NCBI RefSeq assembly: GCF_900089945.1
Contig: NZ_FLQY01000343.1
Location: 1 to 35,954, forward strand
DNA: 35,954 nt
From: Candidatus Propionivibrio aalborgensis
GTDB taxonomy: Bacteria > Pseudomonadota > Gammaproteobacteria > Burkholderiales > Rhodocyclaceae
Direction: 5' to 3'
This document shows positions 1-7,270 of the stretch, in pieces. The position numbers and the translations under genes were made by a program. Position 1 is the stretch's first letter, and every line of letters begins with the position of its first letter. The notes beneath the pieces are model-generated. The model did not search any database. It was given only the letters and a program-made list of their open reading frames with translations, and had not been told where the DNA came from.

Positions 1-36
1 TCCACGACCCCCGTGTCAAATATGCCGCCTGAAACT

Positions 37-222
37 TCATACTTCAGCTGGCCGGATCAATAAAGACGGGACGACCAAGAGCGCCGTCGCTTGCGCCGGT
101 GGCATTGCCAAGCCAAGTGCACCCATGGCTACGGTAGGCAGGCCCATGCCAACAACGCCCTTGACCCAGCCAGCGACCAGAAAAACGGCTGAGACCAGCA
201 GGAGCGTGTCGATTGGGGGCAT
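37..222 (-). pseudogene. Truncated TauE/SafE-family permease fragment
   Basis: The 61 codons encode the start of a TauE/SafE (sulfite exporter / DUF81) membrane protein: a first hydrophobic helix, then the typical GVVGMGLPTVAMGALGL and MPPAQATALLVVPSL stretches. Full-length members have about 240-260 residues and 7-8 helices. Here the family match ends after the second helix and runs into an unrelated tail of eight residues and a stop. No continuation of the family is visible in the other frames of the 36 bases left before the window edge. It starts at ATG 222 and diverges from the chaA-like gene. It is probably a 5' remnant left by a deletion or rearrangement. A sequencing frameshift with the rest outside the window is possible. 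Confidence 0.55.
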
Positions 223-378
223 GTGACGCCTAGCGAAGCGGTTGGAAAAATTGTTTCATATGCGCATCGTGTCCTCGTGCCAGTTGATTGTCAGCCAGCG
301 CAGCGTTGTTGATAATAGCGCGACCAGTAAGTACTTCCCTCGAACAGTTCGTTACCAGCGAACGAACCCGGAGCCCCT

Positions 379-1518
379 ATGCCGCCTTCTGCCAACTCAG
401 CATCCCTTACCAGGAAGCTGGCGCAAATCTGGCCATACGCGCTGCCAATCATCGCGTTGTCATTTGCCGTTGCCATGCACGGCTTTGCTGCTGCGAATCC
501 GCATTCCGCGTTACGCGAAGAGCTGGCAATTATTATCTGCGCCGTAGTGCTGCTGGTGCCGAGCGTGCTCGCCGCACTGCATCACGCCGACAGTGCTGCG
601 CGACGCCTCGGCGAACCGTACGGCACACTACTGCTGACGCTCTCCGTCACCACGATCGAAGTATCGATTATCGTCTCGATGATGTTGAACGGAACCGGCA
701 ATCCCACACTGGCGCGCGAAGCAGTGTTTTCGGCAGTCATGTTGGTGTGTAGTGGCGGCGTCGGCTTCTGCCTGATGCTCGGCGCGTTGCGCCACGGTGA
801 GCAGGAACACAATATGCAGGGCACCAGCGCGTACCTTGCCGTGCTACTGGTGTTATCGGTGTTGACCCTGATTCTGCCCAATTTCACGCTGAGCACCGAA
901 AGCGGCACCTACTCCACGGGCCAACTCGTCTTTATCAGCACCCTGTCCGTGTTGCTATATATCGCCTTTCTCTACATTCAGACGGTACGTCATCGTGGCC
1001 ATTTTCTCGATGCCGGTGTTCAACCACAGATACATCATATTGCCGAGCAACCGAGTACCGCGCCGCTGTGGGCAAGTGTTCTGTTCCTGCTCGCCGGGCT
1101 GGCCGCGGTGGTGCTGCTCGCCGAGCAGGTGGCCGATGGCACCGAGCGCGGACTCAGTGCCATCGGCGTGCTGCGTCCCGATGCAATCGTTGGCGCGCTG
1201 ATCGCCACGCTGGTGCTGATGCCGGAGTTCCTGACGTCGCTGAAGGCGGCGCGCATCAACCACTTGCAACACAGCATCAATGCGATGCTCGGCTCGGCGC
1301 TGGCCAGCATGGCGCTGACCATACCGGCGGTCGTCGCGGTCTGCCTGTTCACGCGCCGCGAACTGATCCTCGGATTGGACAACCGTGATTCAACACTGCT
1401 GGTGCTGGCACTGACGCTGTGTATCGTCAGCTTCGGCACCGGCCGCACCAACGTGCTGACCGGGATCGTGCATCTGGTCATATTTTTCGCGTATCTGATG
1501 TTGCTTGTCATTCCGTAA
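379..1518 (+). CDS. chaA: ChaA-type Ca2+(Na+/K+)/H+ antiporter
   Basis: The 379-residue integral membrane protein has about 11 hydrophobic segments and matches the CaCA superfamily in its ChaA branch. The first alpha-repeat motif is GEPYGTLLLTLSVTTIEV (about residues 78-95), followed by NPTLAREAVFSAVM. The second repeat contains PDAIVGALIATLVLMPE and the conserved helix with NAMLGSALASMALTIP. Known members exchange cytoplasmic Ca2+, Na+ or K+ for protons at alkaline pH or high salt; this role is inferred from the family. Length is normal (E. coli ChaA has 366). The ATG at 379 is preceded by a GGAG ribosome binding site. It stands alone, with no partner gene downstream. The gap 1519-1688 holds nothing I recognise and no clear terminator hairpin. 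Confidence 0.85.
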   Translation: MPPSANSASLTRKLAQIWPYALPIIALSFAVAMHGFAAANPHSALREELAIIICAVVLLVPSVLAALHHADSAARRLGEPYGTLLLTLSVTTIEVSIIVSMMLNGTGNPTLAREAVFSAVMLVCSGGVGFCLMLGALRHGEQEHNMQGTSAYLAVLLVLSVLTLILPNFTLSTESGTYSTGQLVFISTLSVLLYIAFLYIQTVRHRGHFLDAGVQPQIHHIAEQPSTAPLWASVLFLLAGLAAVVLLAEQVADGTERGLSAIGVLRPDAIVGALIATLVLMPEFLTSLKAARINHLQHSINAMLGSALASMALTIPAVVAVCLFTRRELILGLDNRDSTLLVLALTLCIVSFGTGRTNVLTGIVHLVIFFAYLMLLVIP

Positions 1519-1688
1519 CGCCAGTTTTTTCAATTCTTCGTATAGCCGCTTTCGCACACACCGTGGCGACTCCCACTTTGATTGGCGATGTGATTTATGC
1601 GGTCGCAAGAGTCAGGCGTACGCACTGAAATGCAAACCGATTGTGGACCTGAGAAGACGAGAATGAATATGAGGTTGAAGCAGATGGT

Positions 1689-2120
1689 TCAGGGTGCAAT
1701 CGGCCCCAACGCCTCGACCGCTGCCTGTAGCTCCTTGGCTGCGGCGATGAGTGCCTCGATCAACTGCTCGTCTTCGGAATAATTGCCATCGTATAGCGCA
1801 ACGTTTCTCTTCTGGTGACAGTTGTCGAGAAACCGCCACTTGGCTGTTGGCAACGATAGCGTATGGGCCAAAACTTGGAAAACGATGTAACGGTTTTCTG
1901 ATCTGAAACCATGCCAACGAAGTGCTGCCAACGCGAGCGAGTGCGCTGCATCATAGGCCAGGACGAACCGGCTGTCGGGCGACAGGGTGGTGTTTTCAGC
2001 GTCTGGAAGCTTCCTCTTGGCTGATCGAACCAGCCCGTCAAACTCTCCCTTGTCTGGCGGCTCAGCCTTGAGCTTCCCTATCTTCTGCAAGTTCAACAAG
2101 TTTTCCCGAGGAGATTGCAT
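1689..2120 (-). CDS. HEPN-domain protein, partner of MNT nucleotidyltransferase
   Basis: This 143-residue, all-helical protein is of the kind found directly downstream of MNT-type nucleotidyltransferases. It has the features ENLLNLQKIGKLKAEPP at the N-terminus, AYDAAHSLALAALRWHGF in the middle and RNVALYDGNYSEDEQLIEA near the C-terminus. HEPN proteins of MNT/HEPN pairs are often RNase toxins with an R-x4-6-H motif. Here the matching position reads KRNVALYDG and the His is absent, so catalytic activity is doubtful. The start is placed at ATG 2120; upstream in-frame TTG (2132) and GTG codons are alternatives. The gene overlaps the 3' end of the MNT gene by 59 bases, which implies translational coupling. 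Toxin-antitoxin function is inference only. Confidence 0.7.
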   Translation of the reverse strand: MQSPRENLLNLQKIGKLKAEPPDKGEFDGLVRSAKRKLPDAENTTLSPDSRFVLAYDAAHSLALAALRWHGFRSENRYIVFQVLAHTLSLPTAKWRFLDNCHQKRNVALYDGNYSEDEQLIEALIAAAKELQAAVEALGPIAP

Positions 2121-2706
2121 CTTCGTCACCAATTAGGATTATTTTCGGTTGGTCAAGCACGCGGACTACAAAATGGTTGTCGTTTTGGAATTTCTTCGCG
2201 AACTCTTCAGGGGAGTACAGCGTGGGGTTTACTTTTCGGCCAAGTATTTCCTCGGCCTTTGTCAGGGCCTCGAAAAGATGGCTATAACTCAACCCATCGG
2301 CAATCACCATCACGTCGATGTCGCTGGTTGCTGTATCCGTGCCTTTGGCGACAGAACCGTAAACAAATGCGGCAGCAATATTGTGGGCGCACTCCGACAA
2401 GGCGTGCCGGAGAACGTCGGATAGGCCAAACGTTTTGAGAACGATTCCTCTTAGCTCTTGATAAATTGGTGCGTTTTTGTTTGCCTGATAATGCTTCTGG
2501 CGGCCTATGACTGTGACACTGATCAAGCCGGACGATGTCATTCGCTGCAATTCACGTTGCAAGGCCCCCCGACCAGTCATGCCGAGCGTTGCGAGTTCAT
2601 TGGCGTAAAAGGAGCGGTCAGGCTGGCCAAATAGCAGTCTGAGCACCTTCTGCTGCACTCCTGAGAACAGGACGTCCGAGATTGAGATCGCTTTCAGTTT
2701 CCCCAT
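2062..2706 (-). CDS. MNT-type nucleotidyltransferase with N-terminal winged HTH
   Basis: The 214-residue protein has two parts. Residues about 5-85 form a winged helix-turn-helix (LFGQPDRSFYANELATLGM, then RGALQRELQRMTSSGLI, then a wing ending in KHYQANKNAPIY). Residues about 100-190 form a minimal nucleotidyltransferase with the signature YGSVAKGTDTATSDIDVMV, in which GS and the DID metal-binding aspartates are intact. In characterised MNT/HEPN pairs the MNT protein neutralises the HEPN toxin by adenylylation. The HTH suggests it also binds DNA, probably the palindromes just upstream. ATG 2706 fits the family N-terminus; an in-frame codon at 2754 would add 16 non-conserved residues and would lie upstream of the predicted promoter. 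It is cotranscribed with the HEPN gene. Confidence 0.78.
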   Translation of the reverse strand: MGKLKAISISDVLFSGVQQKVLRLLFGQPDRSFYANELATLGMTGRGALQRELQRMTSSGLISVTVIGRQKHYQANKNAPIYQELRGIVLKTFGLSDVLRHALSECAHNIAAAFVYGSVAKGTDTATSDIDVMVIADGLSYSHLFEALTKAEEILGRKVNPTLYSPEEFAKKFQNDNHFVVRVLDQPKIILIGDEDAISSGKLVELAEDREAQG

Positions 2707-2742
2707 AATGAGGATTATCGTTCCTGATTTGGGGAATAGCAA
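2705..2742 (-). promoter_or_regulatory. Candidate sigma70 promoter of the MNT/HEPN pair
   Basis: Reading leftward, TTGCTA is followed after 17 bases by GATAAT, which ends seven bases before ATG 2706. That geometry places the transcription start at or very near the ATG, so the mRNA may be leaderless. An imperfect GTTC...GGGGAA element (2720-2737) lies between the two boxes. Predicted by eye only. Confidence 0.4.
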
Positions 2743-2758
2743 CTTTGGCGACAACAGA

Positions 2759-2813
2759 CTCGACGTTCCCCAGAACGGGTCCGATCATCCCTGTTCTGGG
2801 GAACACCGTCGAG
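2759..2813. repeat. Long interrupted inverted repeat, operator-like
   Basis: Perfect 12-base arms GTTCCCCAGAAC (2765-2776) and GTTCTGGGGAAC (2793-2804) are flanked by further complementary 6-mers CTCGAC (2759-2764) and GTCGAG (2808-2813). Each arm is itself a GTTC-N4-GAAC half palindrome. The element lies 50-110 bases upstream of the MNT start and downstream of the O-methyltransferase gene. It could be an operator for the wHTH protein or an RNA hairpin. There is no T-run after it, which argues against an intrinsic terminator. Confidence 0.6.
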
Positions 2814-2828
2814 AAACCTTGCCGGTGC

Positions 2829-2846
2829 GGTTCTCATATGAGAACC
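2829..2846. repeat. Perfect 18-bp palindrome GGTTCTCATATGAGAACC
   Basis: This is a perfect dyad centred on CATATG, 15 bases from the longer inverted repeat and sharing its GTTC/GAAC ends. The size and symmetry are typical of a dimeric repressor site. The N-terminal winged helix of the MNT protein is the obvious candidate binder (inference). Confidence 0.55.
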
Positions 2847-2901
2847 CATCTGCGCTGCTTATTGCCCAAGTTCGGATGACAACCGCGCCGGGCGGCATGG
2901 C

Positions 2902-3492
2902 CTACCGGGAAACCCGGGTCGCCAGAAACTCACCGTTCCCGACAGGCACCGTGCATGTGGTGAAGTCGGGGTCTGCGGAAACCAGGGCCGCAAAGGGCGC
3001 CATCTCGGCGGCATGGGATGTGGCGTTGTCTACGACAAGAAGTCCGCCCTTGCGAAGGATTCGCTTGATGTCGGGCCACCATGCCGGATACTCCGAGCGC
3101 TCGGAATCAAGAAAAACAAGATCAAAGCTTGATTCGGCGCTGTTCTTCAGCAGCGCACCCGCTTCCGCATGAACCTGCGCAATGACAGCGGAGAGGCCGG
3201 ATCGCTCAAAAGCCTTTGCCGCAAGCGAAATCTTGTAGTCGGACAACTCGACCGTGGTAACGAACCCATTGATCTCCTTCACCGCCAAGGCCAGCCAGAG
3301 GGTCGAATAACCATTCGAGGTTCCGATTTCAAGCACCCGTTGAGCATTCATCGCCCGGACAAGCACTGAAAGAAATTCTCCAGTGTCTCGGGTGATGTTC
3401 AGCATGCGCCGAGGTCGATCAGCAATGGCGCTATCGTTAGTCACGCCGAACTGTTGCAGTTCGTGTAGCAGCGCCTCCAGCGACTCGGTCAC
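2902..3492 (-). CDS. SAM-dependent O-methyltransferase (family 3 type)
   Basis: The 196-residue class I methyltransferase resembles caffeoyl-CoA/catechol O-methyltransferase-like proteins. Motif I is VLEIGTSNGYSTLWLALAV (about residues 54-72). The acidic residue after beta-2 is in TTVELSDYK. The metal/substrate region reads FDLVFLDSERSEYPAWW, and post-motif III reads KGGLLVVDNATSH. Length matches small bacterial members, whose substrates are mostly unknown. The start is the GTG at 3492, which agrees with the family N-terminus MTESLEALL. It lies upstream of the MNT/HEPN pair on the same strand but is separated by 195 bases of palindromic sequence, so it is probably a separate transcription unit. 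Confidence 0.8.
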   Translation of the reverse strand: MTESLEALLHELQQFGVTNDSAIADRPRRMLNITRDTGEFLSVLVRAMNAQRVLEIGTSNGYSTLWLALAVKEINGFVTTVELSDYKISLAAKAFERSGLSAVIAQVHAEAGALLKNSAESSFDLVFLDSERSEYPAWWPDIKRILRKGGLLVVDNATSHAAEMAPFAALVSADPDFTTCTVPVGNGEFLATRVSR

Positions 3493-3576
3493 GTTATCAG
3501 CCTGAAACCCAACGCAAGCACGGGGACGCGAAGCCGGCTTGCCGGCGGAGCGTCCACTTGATTGATGGATCGGCCT

Positions 3577-4470
3577 TCAGCAGTGATCAGCGACCGCATC
3601 GTGAAAGTCGTTCTCGTGAATGATGAGAAGACGGACGCCAGATTTCCGCAACTGAACAGCCTTTTCTACCTTTCGCCCGTAGCACGCATAAGCCCAACAT
3701 GGGTTCCCATCCGCGCCGATGATGAGATATCTGACCTTCGCGGACATTGTCGAAACGACTTCGCCGCCAAGGCGGTTTACGATCTCTGTAAGATTTGTGC
3801 GTGTGTAGCGCGTTGACGCGCCAGTGAAACAGAATAGTGAACCCTCAAACTCGACCTCGGGGCAGACAGCACAAAGCCCAACCAGCGTTGTGCCTTCGGC
3901 AAATGACGGGCTCACGATGGTGCGCTCATCAAGCACGGCGGTGAACTCTGAGAAGAAGTTTTTCAGCATCTGGTGTTCTTGCTCGTCAATCTTCTTGTCG
4001 ACAAGCACCGTCGTAATGAGACTGTCTATCTCGTCGTATGGCCAACAGGTCTTGAGGTGCTCATGATCTTGAAGCCACGAAGACAAACCGCGAAGTTCTT
4101 CTTCTGATATGTGCCCGTCTGCCACTATGCCGCCAACGACCGCGTGAAGACGCTGGAGATCGGCTGTAGTTTTATCGAAGTACTCCGTTGAGCGCAGGCG
4201 CTCGCAGAGCCAAATGATGTCTTCGCGTTCATCTTGGGTCAGAACACCATCAGCCACGGCTGCGTGAACCACCGGAACCAATTCGTTGAAAGGGTGACGA
4301 TGTTGGACTTCGTCATGATCACTCAGCCAAAGATGAAGAAATCCAAGCTCGGATGCATTGATGGCACCGTCGATTGAAATCCCTTCTATGAGGCCCAAAA
4401 GAGAATTCACCGACTTGTCAAGACGGGCTCGCTTGGTGAACTTTGTGTATTGTCGATGGTCGGGGTGCAT
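3577..4470 (-). CDS. BRCT-domain protein with TerB-like N-terminal repeats
   Basis: The C-terminal part (about residues 205-290) is a BRCT domain of the NAD+-dependent DNA ligase kind: FEGSLFCFTGASTRYTR, NRLGGEVVSTMSAKVRYLIIG, then a hydrophobic strand VRLLIIHENDF. The first 180 residues are helical, with repeated acidic segments GISIDGAINASELGFL, AAVADGVLTQDEREDI and GGIVADGHISEEELRGL. These resemble TerB-like metal-binding helical repeats (inference). BRCT domains bind phosphoproteins or DNA ends, so a DNA-damage or defence role is possible but unproven. The start is ATG 4470. It diverges from the BtuF-like gene and is not operonic with the O-methyltransferase: the 84-base gap between them has no obvious signal. 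Confidence 0.65.
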   Translation of the reverse strand: MHPDHRQYTKFTKRARLDKSVNSLLGLIEGISIDGAINASELGFLHLWLSDHDEVQHRHPFNELVPVVHAAVADGVLTQDEREDIIWLCERLRSTEYFDKTTADLQRLHAVVGGIVADGHISEEELRGLSSWLQDHEHLKTCWPYDEIDSLITTVLVDKKIDEQEHQMLKNFFSEFTAVLDERTIVSPSFAEGTTLVGLCAVCPEVEFEGSLFCFTGASTRYTRTNLTEIVNRLGGEVVSTMSAKVRYLIIGADGNPCWAYACYGRKVEKAVQLRKSGVRLLIIHENDFHDAVADHC

Positions 4471-4647
4471 TGGCTCTGTGTCTCAGGCTTTAGAAATCTA
4501 ACGATGCTATAGAAAAACCAGTTCCATTTGCACATTCTGCTGCGAACCAAATGGAATAACAAGACTCCAAGCACAAGCTCTTTTGAGGAGATGCCGTGGG
4601 CCGCTACAATGCCCTTTCCCTCCGCCCGGCTTTTCGAGAGTCTGCCC

Positions 4648-5445
4648 ATGCCCCGCCTGCCACAACGCATCGTCTGTCTGACCACCGAAACCGTCGAGGT
4701 GCTCTATGCCATCGGCGAGGAAGATCGCATTGCGGGCATCAGTGGCTATACCGTTCATCCACCGCGTGCGCGCAAGGAAAAGCCCAAGGTCTTCGCGTTC
4801 ACCAGCGGCGACATCAACAAGATTCTCGCCGTACAGCCCGATCTGGTGCTCAGCTTTTCCAACCTGCAGGCTGACATCGCGTGCGAACTGATCAAGGCCG
4901 GCGTGCTGGTTCATGCCTTCAACCAGCGCAGTGTCGACGACATTCTGGCGATGATCGAGACCGTCGGCCGGCTGGTCGGTGCCGAGGCGAAGGCGCTGGA
5001 GCTTGTCACCGGTCTGGAGGAACTCATCAAGGGCACTCAAGCGGTGGCAGCCGCACTGCCGCGCCGGCCGAAGGTCTATTTCGAGGAATGGGATGACCCA
5101 CCGATCTCCGGCATTCGCTGGGTCTCGGAGATGATCGGGATTGCCGGTGGCGACGACATTTTCAGCGAAGCCGCGACCCGGCAATCCGCCAGGGAAAGGA
5201 TCATCGCCGATCCACTGGAGATCGCCCGTCGCGCGCCGGACATCATCATCGGCTCGTGGTGCGGCAAGAAATTCCGCCCGGAGAAGGTCGCCGCCCGGCA
5301 GGGGTGGGCCGATGTGCCGGCGATTGCCGGCGGCCAACTGCACGAGATCAAGTCGGCGGTGATACTGAATCCCGGCCCGGTAGCGATACGCGAAGGCTTG
5401 CCGGCGCTGGCTCGTTTGATTCAGTCCTGGGCGGCATCGGCCTGA
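4648..5445 (+). CDS. btuF: BtuF-like cobalamin-binding protein
   Basis: The 265-residue periplasmic-binding-protein fold of the BtuF/FecB class has the N-lobe motif RIVCLTTETVEVLYAIGEED and SGYTVHPPRARKEKPKV, a long linking helix (SVDDILAMIETVGRLVGAEA), and the C-lobe VSEMIGIAGGDDIFSE and RAPDIIIGSWCGKKF. In E. coli BtuF delivers B12 to BtuCD in the periplasm. No signal peptide is visible from this start or from the upstream in-frame ATGs at 4528, 4591 and 4609. ATG 4648 was chosen because homology begins there; a GAGGAG stands directly against ATG 4591, too close to be a good ribosome site. It is far from btuCD (20720-22491) but heads the B12 region. It may bind B12 or a relative in the cytoplasm. 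Confidence 0.75.
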   Translation: MPRLPQRIVCLTTETVEVLYAIGEEDRIAGISGYTVHPPRARKEKPKVFAFTSGDINKILAVQPDLVLSFSNLQADIACELIKAGVLVHAFNQRSVDDILAMIETVGRLVGAEAKALELVTGLEELIKGTQAVAAALPRRPKVYFEEWDDPPISGIRWVSEMIGIAGGDDIFSEAATRQSARERIIADPLEIARRAPDIIIGSWCGKKFRPEKVAARQGWADVPAIAGGQLHEIKSAVILNPGPVAIREGLPALARLIQSWAASA

Positions 5446-5544
5446 TTCCATAAGCGGCACCTTTTCCGCCAATGCCGGTCGAAGACTTGCAATGAGCGCG
5501 GCTTGTGCGGTACAAGCTTAGCCACCCATCAAGAAGGAGAAATC

Positions 5545-5991
5545 ATGTTCAAGCAGGCCATAGCAAGCGCCCTACTCTGTTTTGCCGCACTCGGCGCCTA
5601 CGCCGAAGTGGTGAACGTCGACAATGCCGAGCTGGCACGCCTTGCCGCCAGTGGCGTACCCGTGATCGACGTCCGCACTGAAGGCGAATGGAAGCAAACC
5701 GGCGTTATTGGCGGCAGCAAGCTGGTGACGTATTTTGACGAACAGGGCAAGGTTGACCAGCCGGCATGGCTTGAGCAAGTCAAGAAGTACGCGAAAGCGG
5801 ATCAACCCGTCATATTGATTTGCCGAAGTGGCCGGCGTTCAGACGCAGCGTCGCAGTTTCTTTCGCAACAGTCCGGTTACAAAACCGTCTACAACGCGAA
5901 CGGCGGGATGAATGCCTGGAGCAAGGAAGGGCGCTCGGTCGTGTCGCCGGCCAGTGCGCTCGCCGGATGTGTGGCGGGAGCAAAGTGCTGA
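5545..5991 (+). CDS. Periplasmic single-domain rhodanese-like protein
   Basis: The 148-residue protein starts at ATG 5545 behind a strong AGAAGGAGA ribosome site. It has a signal peptide (positive start, hydrophobic core ALLCFAALGAYA, cleavage near AYA-EV) and a rhodanese domain with GVPVIDVRTEGEWKQTGVIGG and the active loop ICRSGRRSDAASQFL, whose Cys is intact. It ends with GGMNAWSKEGR and a short tail with two more cysteines. Family members transfer sulfane sulfur or serve as sulfide/thiol carriers in the envelope; the substrate here is unknown. It lies between the BtuF-like gene and the cbi riboswitch, but nothing in it points to B12 metabolism. Confidence 0.82.
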   Translation: MFKQAIASALLCFAALGAYAEVVNVDNAELARLAASGVPVIDVRTEGEWKQTGVIGGSKLVTYFDEQGKVDQPAWLEQVKKYAKADQPVILICRSGRRSDAASQFLSQQSGYKTVYNANGGMNAWSKEGRSVVSPASALAGCVAGAKC

Positions 5992-6009
5992 CGGTCGCAC
6001 TGCCGACAG

Positions 6010-6089
6010 TCAATACGCCGTCGGCGTAGGCTTGGGACTCTCCGGCCAGCGATTCTTGTAGAGCACCTGCGTCAGGTCGAGGCGCTTGC
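6010..6089 (-). pseudogene. 3' remnant of a second bluB
   Basis: Read leftward, these 80 bases encode KRLDLTQVLYKNRWPESPKP plus TPTAY and a stop, matching the last 25 residues of the intact BluB at 18089-18778 (20 of 25 identical by my count). At DNA level about 66 of 80 positions agree with 18089-18168, including the stop codon. Similarity stops abruptly on both sides, so the rest of the gene is gone. The divergence, with several conservative changes, suggests a different bluB allele rather than a recent copy. It sits directly upstream of the promoter of the cbi operon. Confidence 0.8.
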
Positions 6090-6210
6090 ATGAGCTCGAT
6101 TTTTGCATGACCGGAAGCGCCGGGGAACGTTGGAAATTTGCCATTCCAGGCAAGGATCGGCTTGGCAAAGCCGTGTATCTCAATGGCCGAATCAGCGTTG
6201 AATAAATCAA

Positions 6211-6238
6211 TTTGCCATGCCAAGCCAATTCGTATAAT
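6211..6238 (+). promoter_or_regulatory. Candidate promoter of the cbi/cob operon
   Basis: A perfect TATAAT (6233-6238) has TTTGCC or TTGCCA 15-16 bases upstream as a weak -35. It would start transcription at about 6245, just before the cobalamin riboswitch, which is the expected arrangement. Confidence 0.5.
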
Positions 6239-6241
6239 CTC

Positions 6242-6433
6242 CCGCCTGTTTTGGGATTTCGCTGCCGTTTCCACGGCGCGAATGAAAAGGGAAGCCGGTG
6301 ACTCTGGACTAGTTCAGACATTCCGGCGCAGCCCCCGCTGCTGTAAGCCAGACAACTCCGCCACACGCCACTGTGCCTTCGGGTATGGGAAGGTCGGCGG
6401 ACGAGATTGAAGGCGAGCCAGAAGACCTGCCCA
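6242..6433 (+). ncRNA. Cobalamin riboswitch upstream of cbiM
   Basis: The segment carries the conserved parts of the cobalamin (B12-element) riboswitch in order: AAAAGGGAAGCCGGTG (from about 6282), GCGCAGCCCCCGCTGCTGTA (about 6333), GCCACTGTG followed by a hairpin and GGGAAGGTCGGCGGACGA, and the B12-box-like GAGCCAGAAGACCTGCC (about 6414-6431). Binding of adenosylcobalamin represses the downstream genes in this family. It lies 160 bases ahead of cbiM. The interval 6434-6592 should hold the expression platform; I did not identify a definite terminator hairpin there, so control of translation initiation is possible. Confidence 0.93.
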
Positions 6434-6592
6434 AATCAAAGATAGCGTTATTCCCCGGGGTACAGGGATGGCTTCTGTTGATTTTCCGCCTTGCAGTGTT
6501 CTTCCCGCGGTTTATCTTCCGATCCGCAATTCCTGCCCCCTCGAATGACGCTTTTTCTTCGCTTTGGCGCTGTAAAGCAGTGGGAGGGAATC

Positions 6593-7270
6593 ATGCACAT
6601 TATGGAAGGCTTCTTGCCCGTCGAACATGCCTTGGGCTGGTCGATCGCCTCCGCGCCCTTCGTTGCCTACGGCATTTACGCCGTGAAGAAACGTATTCGT
6701 GACAACCCGGAGCAGCGCATGTTGCTGGGTGTGGCAGCGGCCTTCACCTTTGTGCTTTCGGCCCTGAAGTTGCCGTCGGTGACGGGCAGTTGTTCGCACC
6801 CGACGGGTACCGGGCTTGGCGCCATTCTTTTCGGCCCGGCGGCAATGGCGCCGATCGGCATGGTCGTGCTGCTCTTTCAGGCACTGCTTCTTGCCCATGG
6901 CGGATTGACCACGCTAGGCGCCAACATCTTCTCCATGGCGATCGTCGGGCCGTACGTCGCGGCGGCGTTGTTTTACCTGGCGCGCCGTCTGAAGCTTTCC
7001 TTCGCGGTCAGCGTGTTCATTGCCGCCAGCATGGCGAATCTGCTGACTTACGTGACCACCTCCGCACAACTGGCCTGGGCATTCCCCGACCCGGAAGGCG
7101 GTTTTGTCGCTTCTTTTGCCAAGTTTGCCGGAATTTTCGCGATCACCCAGATCCCGCTGGCGATCAGCGAAGGTCTGTTGACGGTGGTCATCTTCAACGC
7201 GCTGAAACGTTTCAACGCAAGGGAATTGCAGGACATGAATGTCGTCAGCCCCTCGGAGGTGCGCGTGTGA
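6593..7270 (+). CDS. cbiM: CbiM, substrate-capture membrane subunit of the cobalt ECF transporter
   Basis: The 225-residue protein starts with [16 protein letters not shown], the metal-coordinating N-terminal loop in which Met1, His2 and a later His bind Co2+ in the CbiM/NikM family. It continues with [20 protein letters not shown], which carries the conserved second His. About six to seven membrane helices follow. The ATG at 6593 has a GGGAGGGA ribosome site; in-frame upstream codons would destroy the required free N-terminus. The cobalt-type (not nickel) assignment comes from the riboswitch and the downstream B12 genes. The stop overlaps the GTG start of cbiN. Confidence 0.95.
   Translation: MHIMEGFLPVEHALGWSIASAPFVAYGIYAVKKRIRDNPEQRMLLGVAAAFTFVLSALKLPSVTGSCSHPTGTGLGAILFGPAAMAPIGMVVLLFQALLLAHGGLTTLGANIFSMAIVGPYVAAALFYLARRLKLSFAVSVFIAASMANLLTYVTTSAQLAWAFPDPEGGFVASFAKFAGIFAITQIPLAISEGLLTVVIFNALKRFNARELQDMNVVSPSEVRV

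Noticed and set aside
1519-1688. Gap between chaA and the HEPN gene
   Set aside because: No hairpin, tRNA-like, repeat or coding signal was found that I could support.
2829-2846. Palindrome considered as an intrinsic terminator of the O-methyltransferase gene
   Set aside because: It is AT-centred and has no following T-run on either strand, so an operator is a better reading.
4507-5472. Leftward frame of 321 codons opposite the BtuF-like gene
   Set aside because: Asp/Arg/Gly-rich shadow with no motif; the rightward frame has clear homology.
5446-5544. GCGGCACCTTTTCCGCC-type short hairpin after the BtuF-like gene
   Set aside because: The stem is only four or five pairs with no T-tract; not enough to call a terminator.
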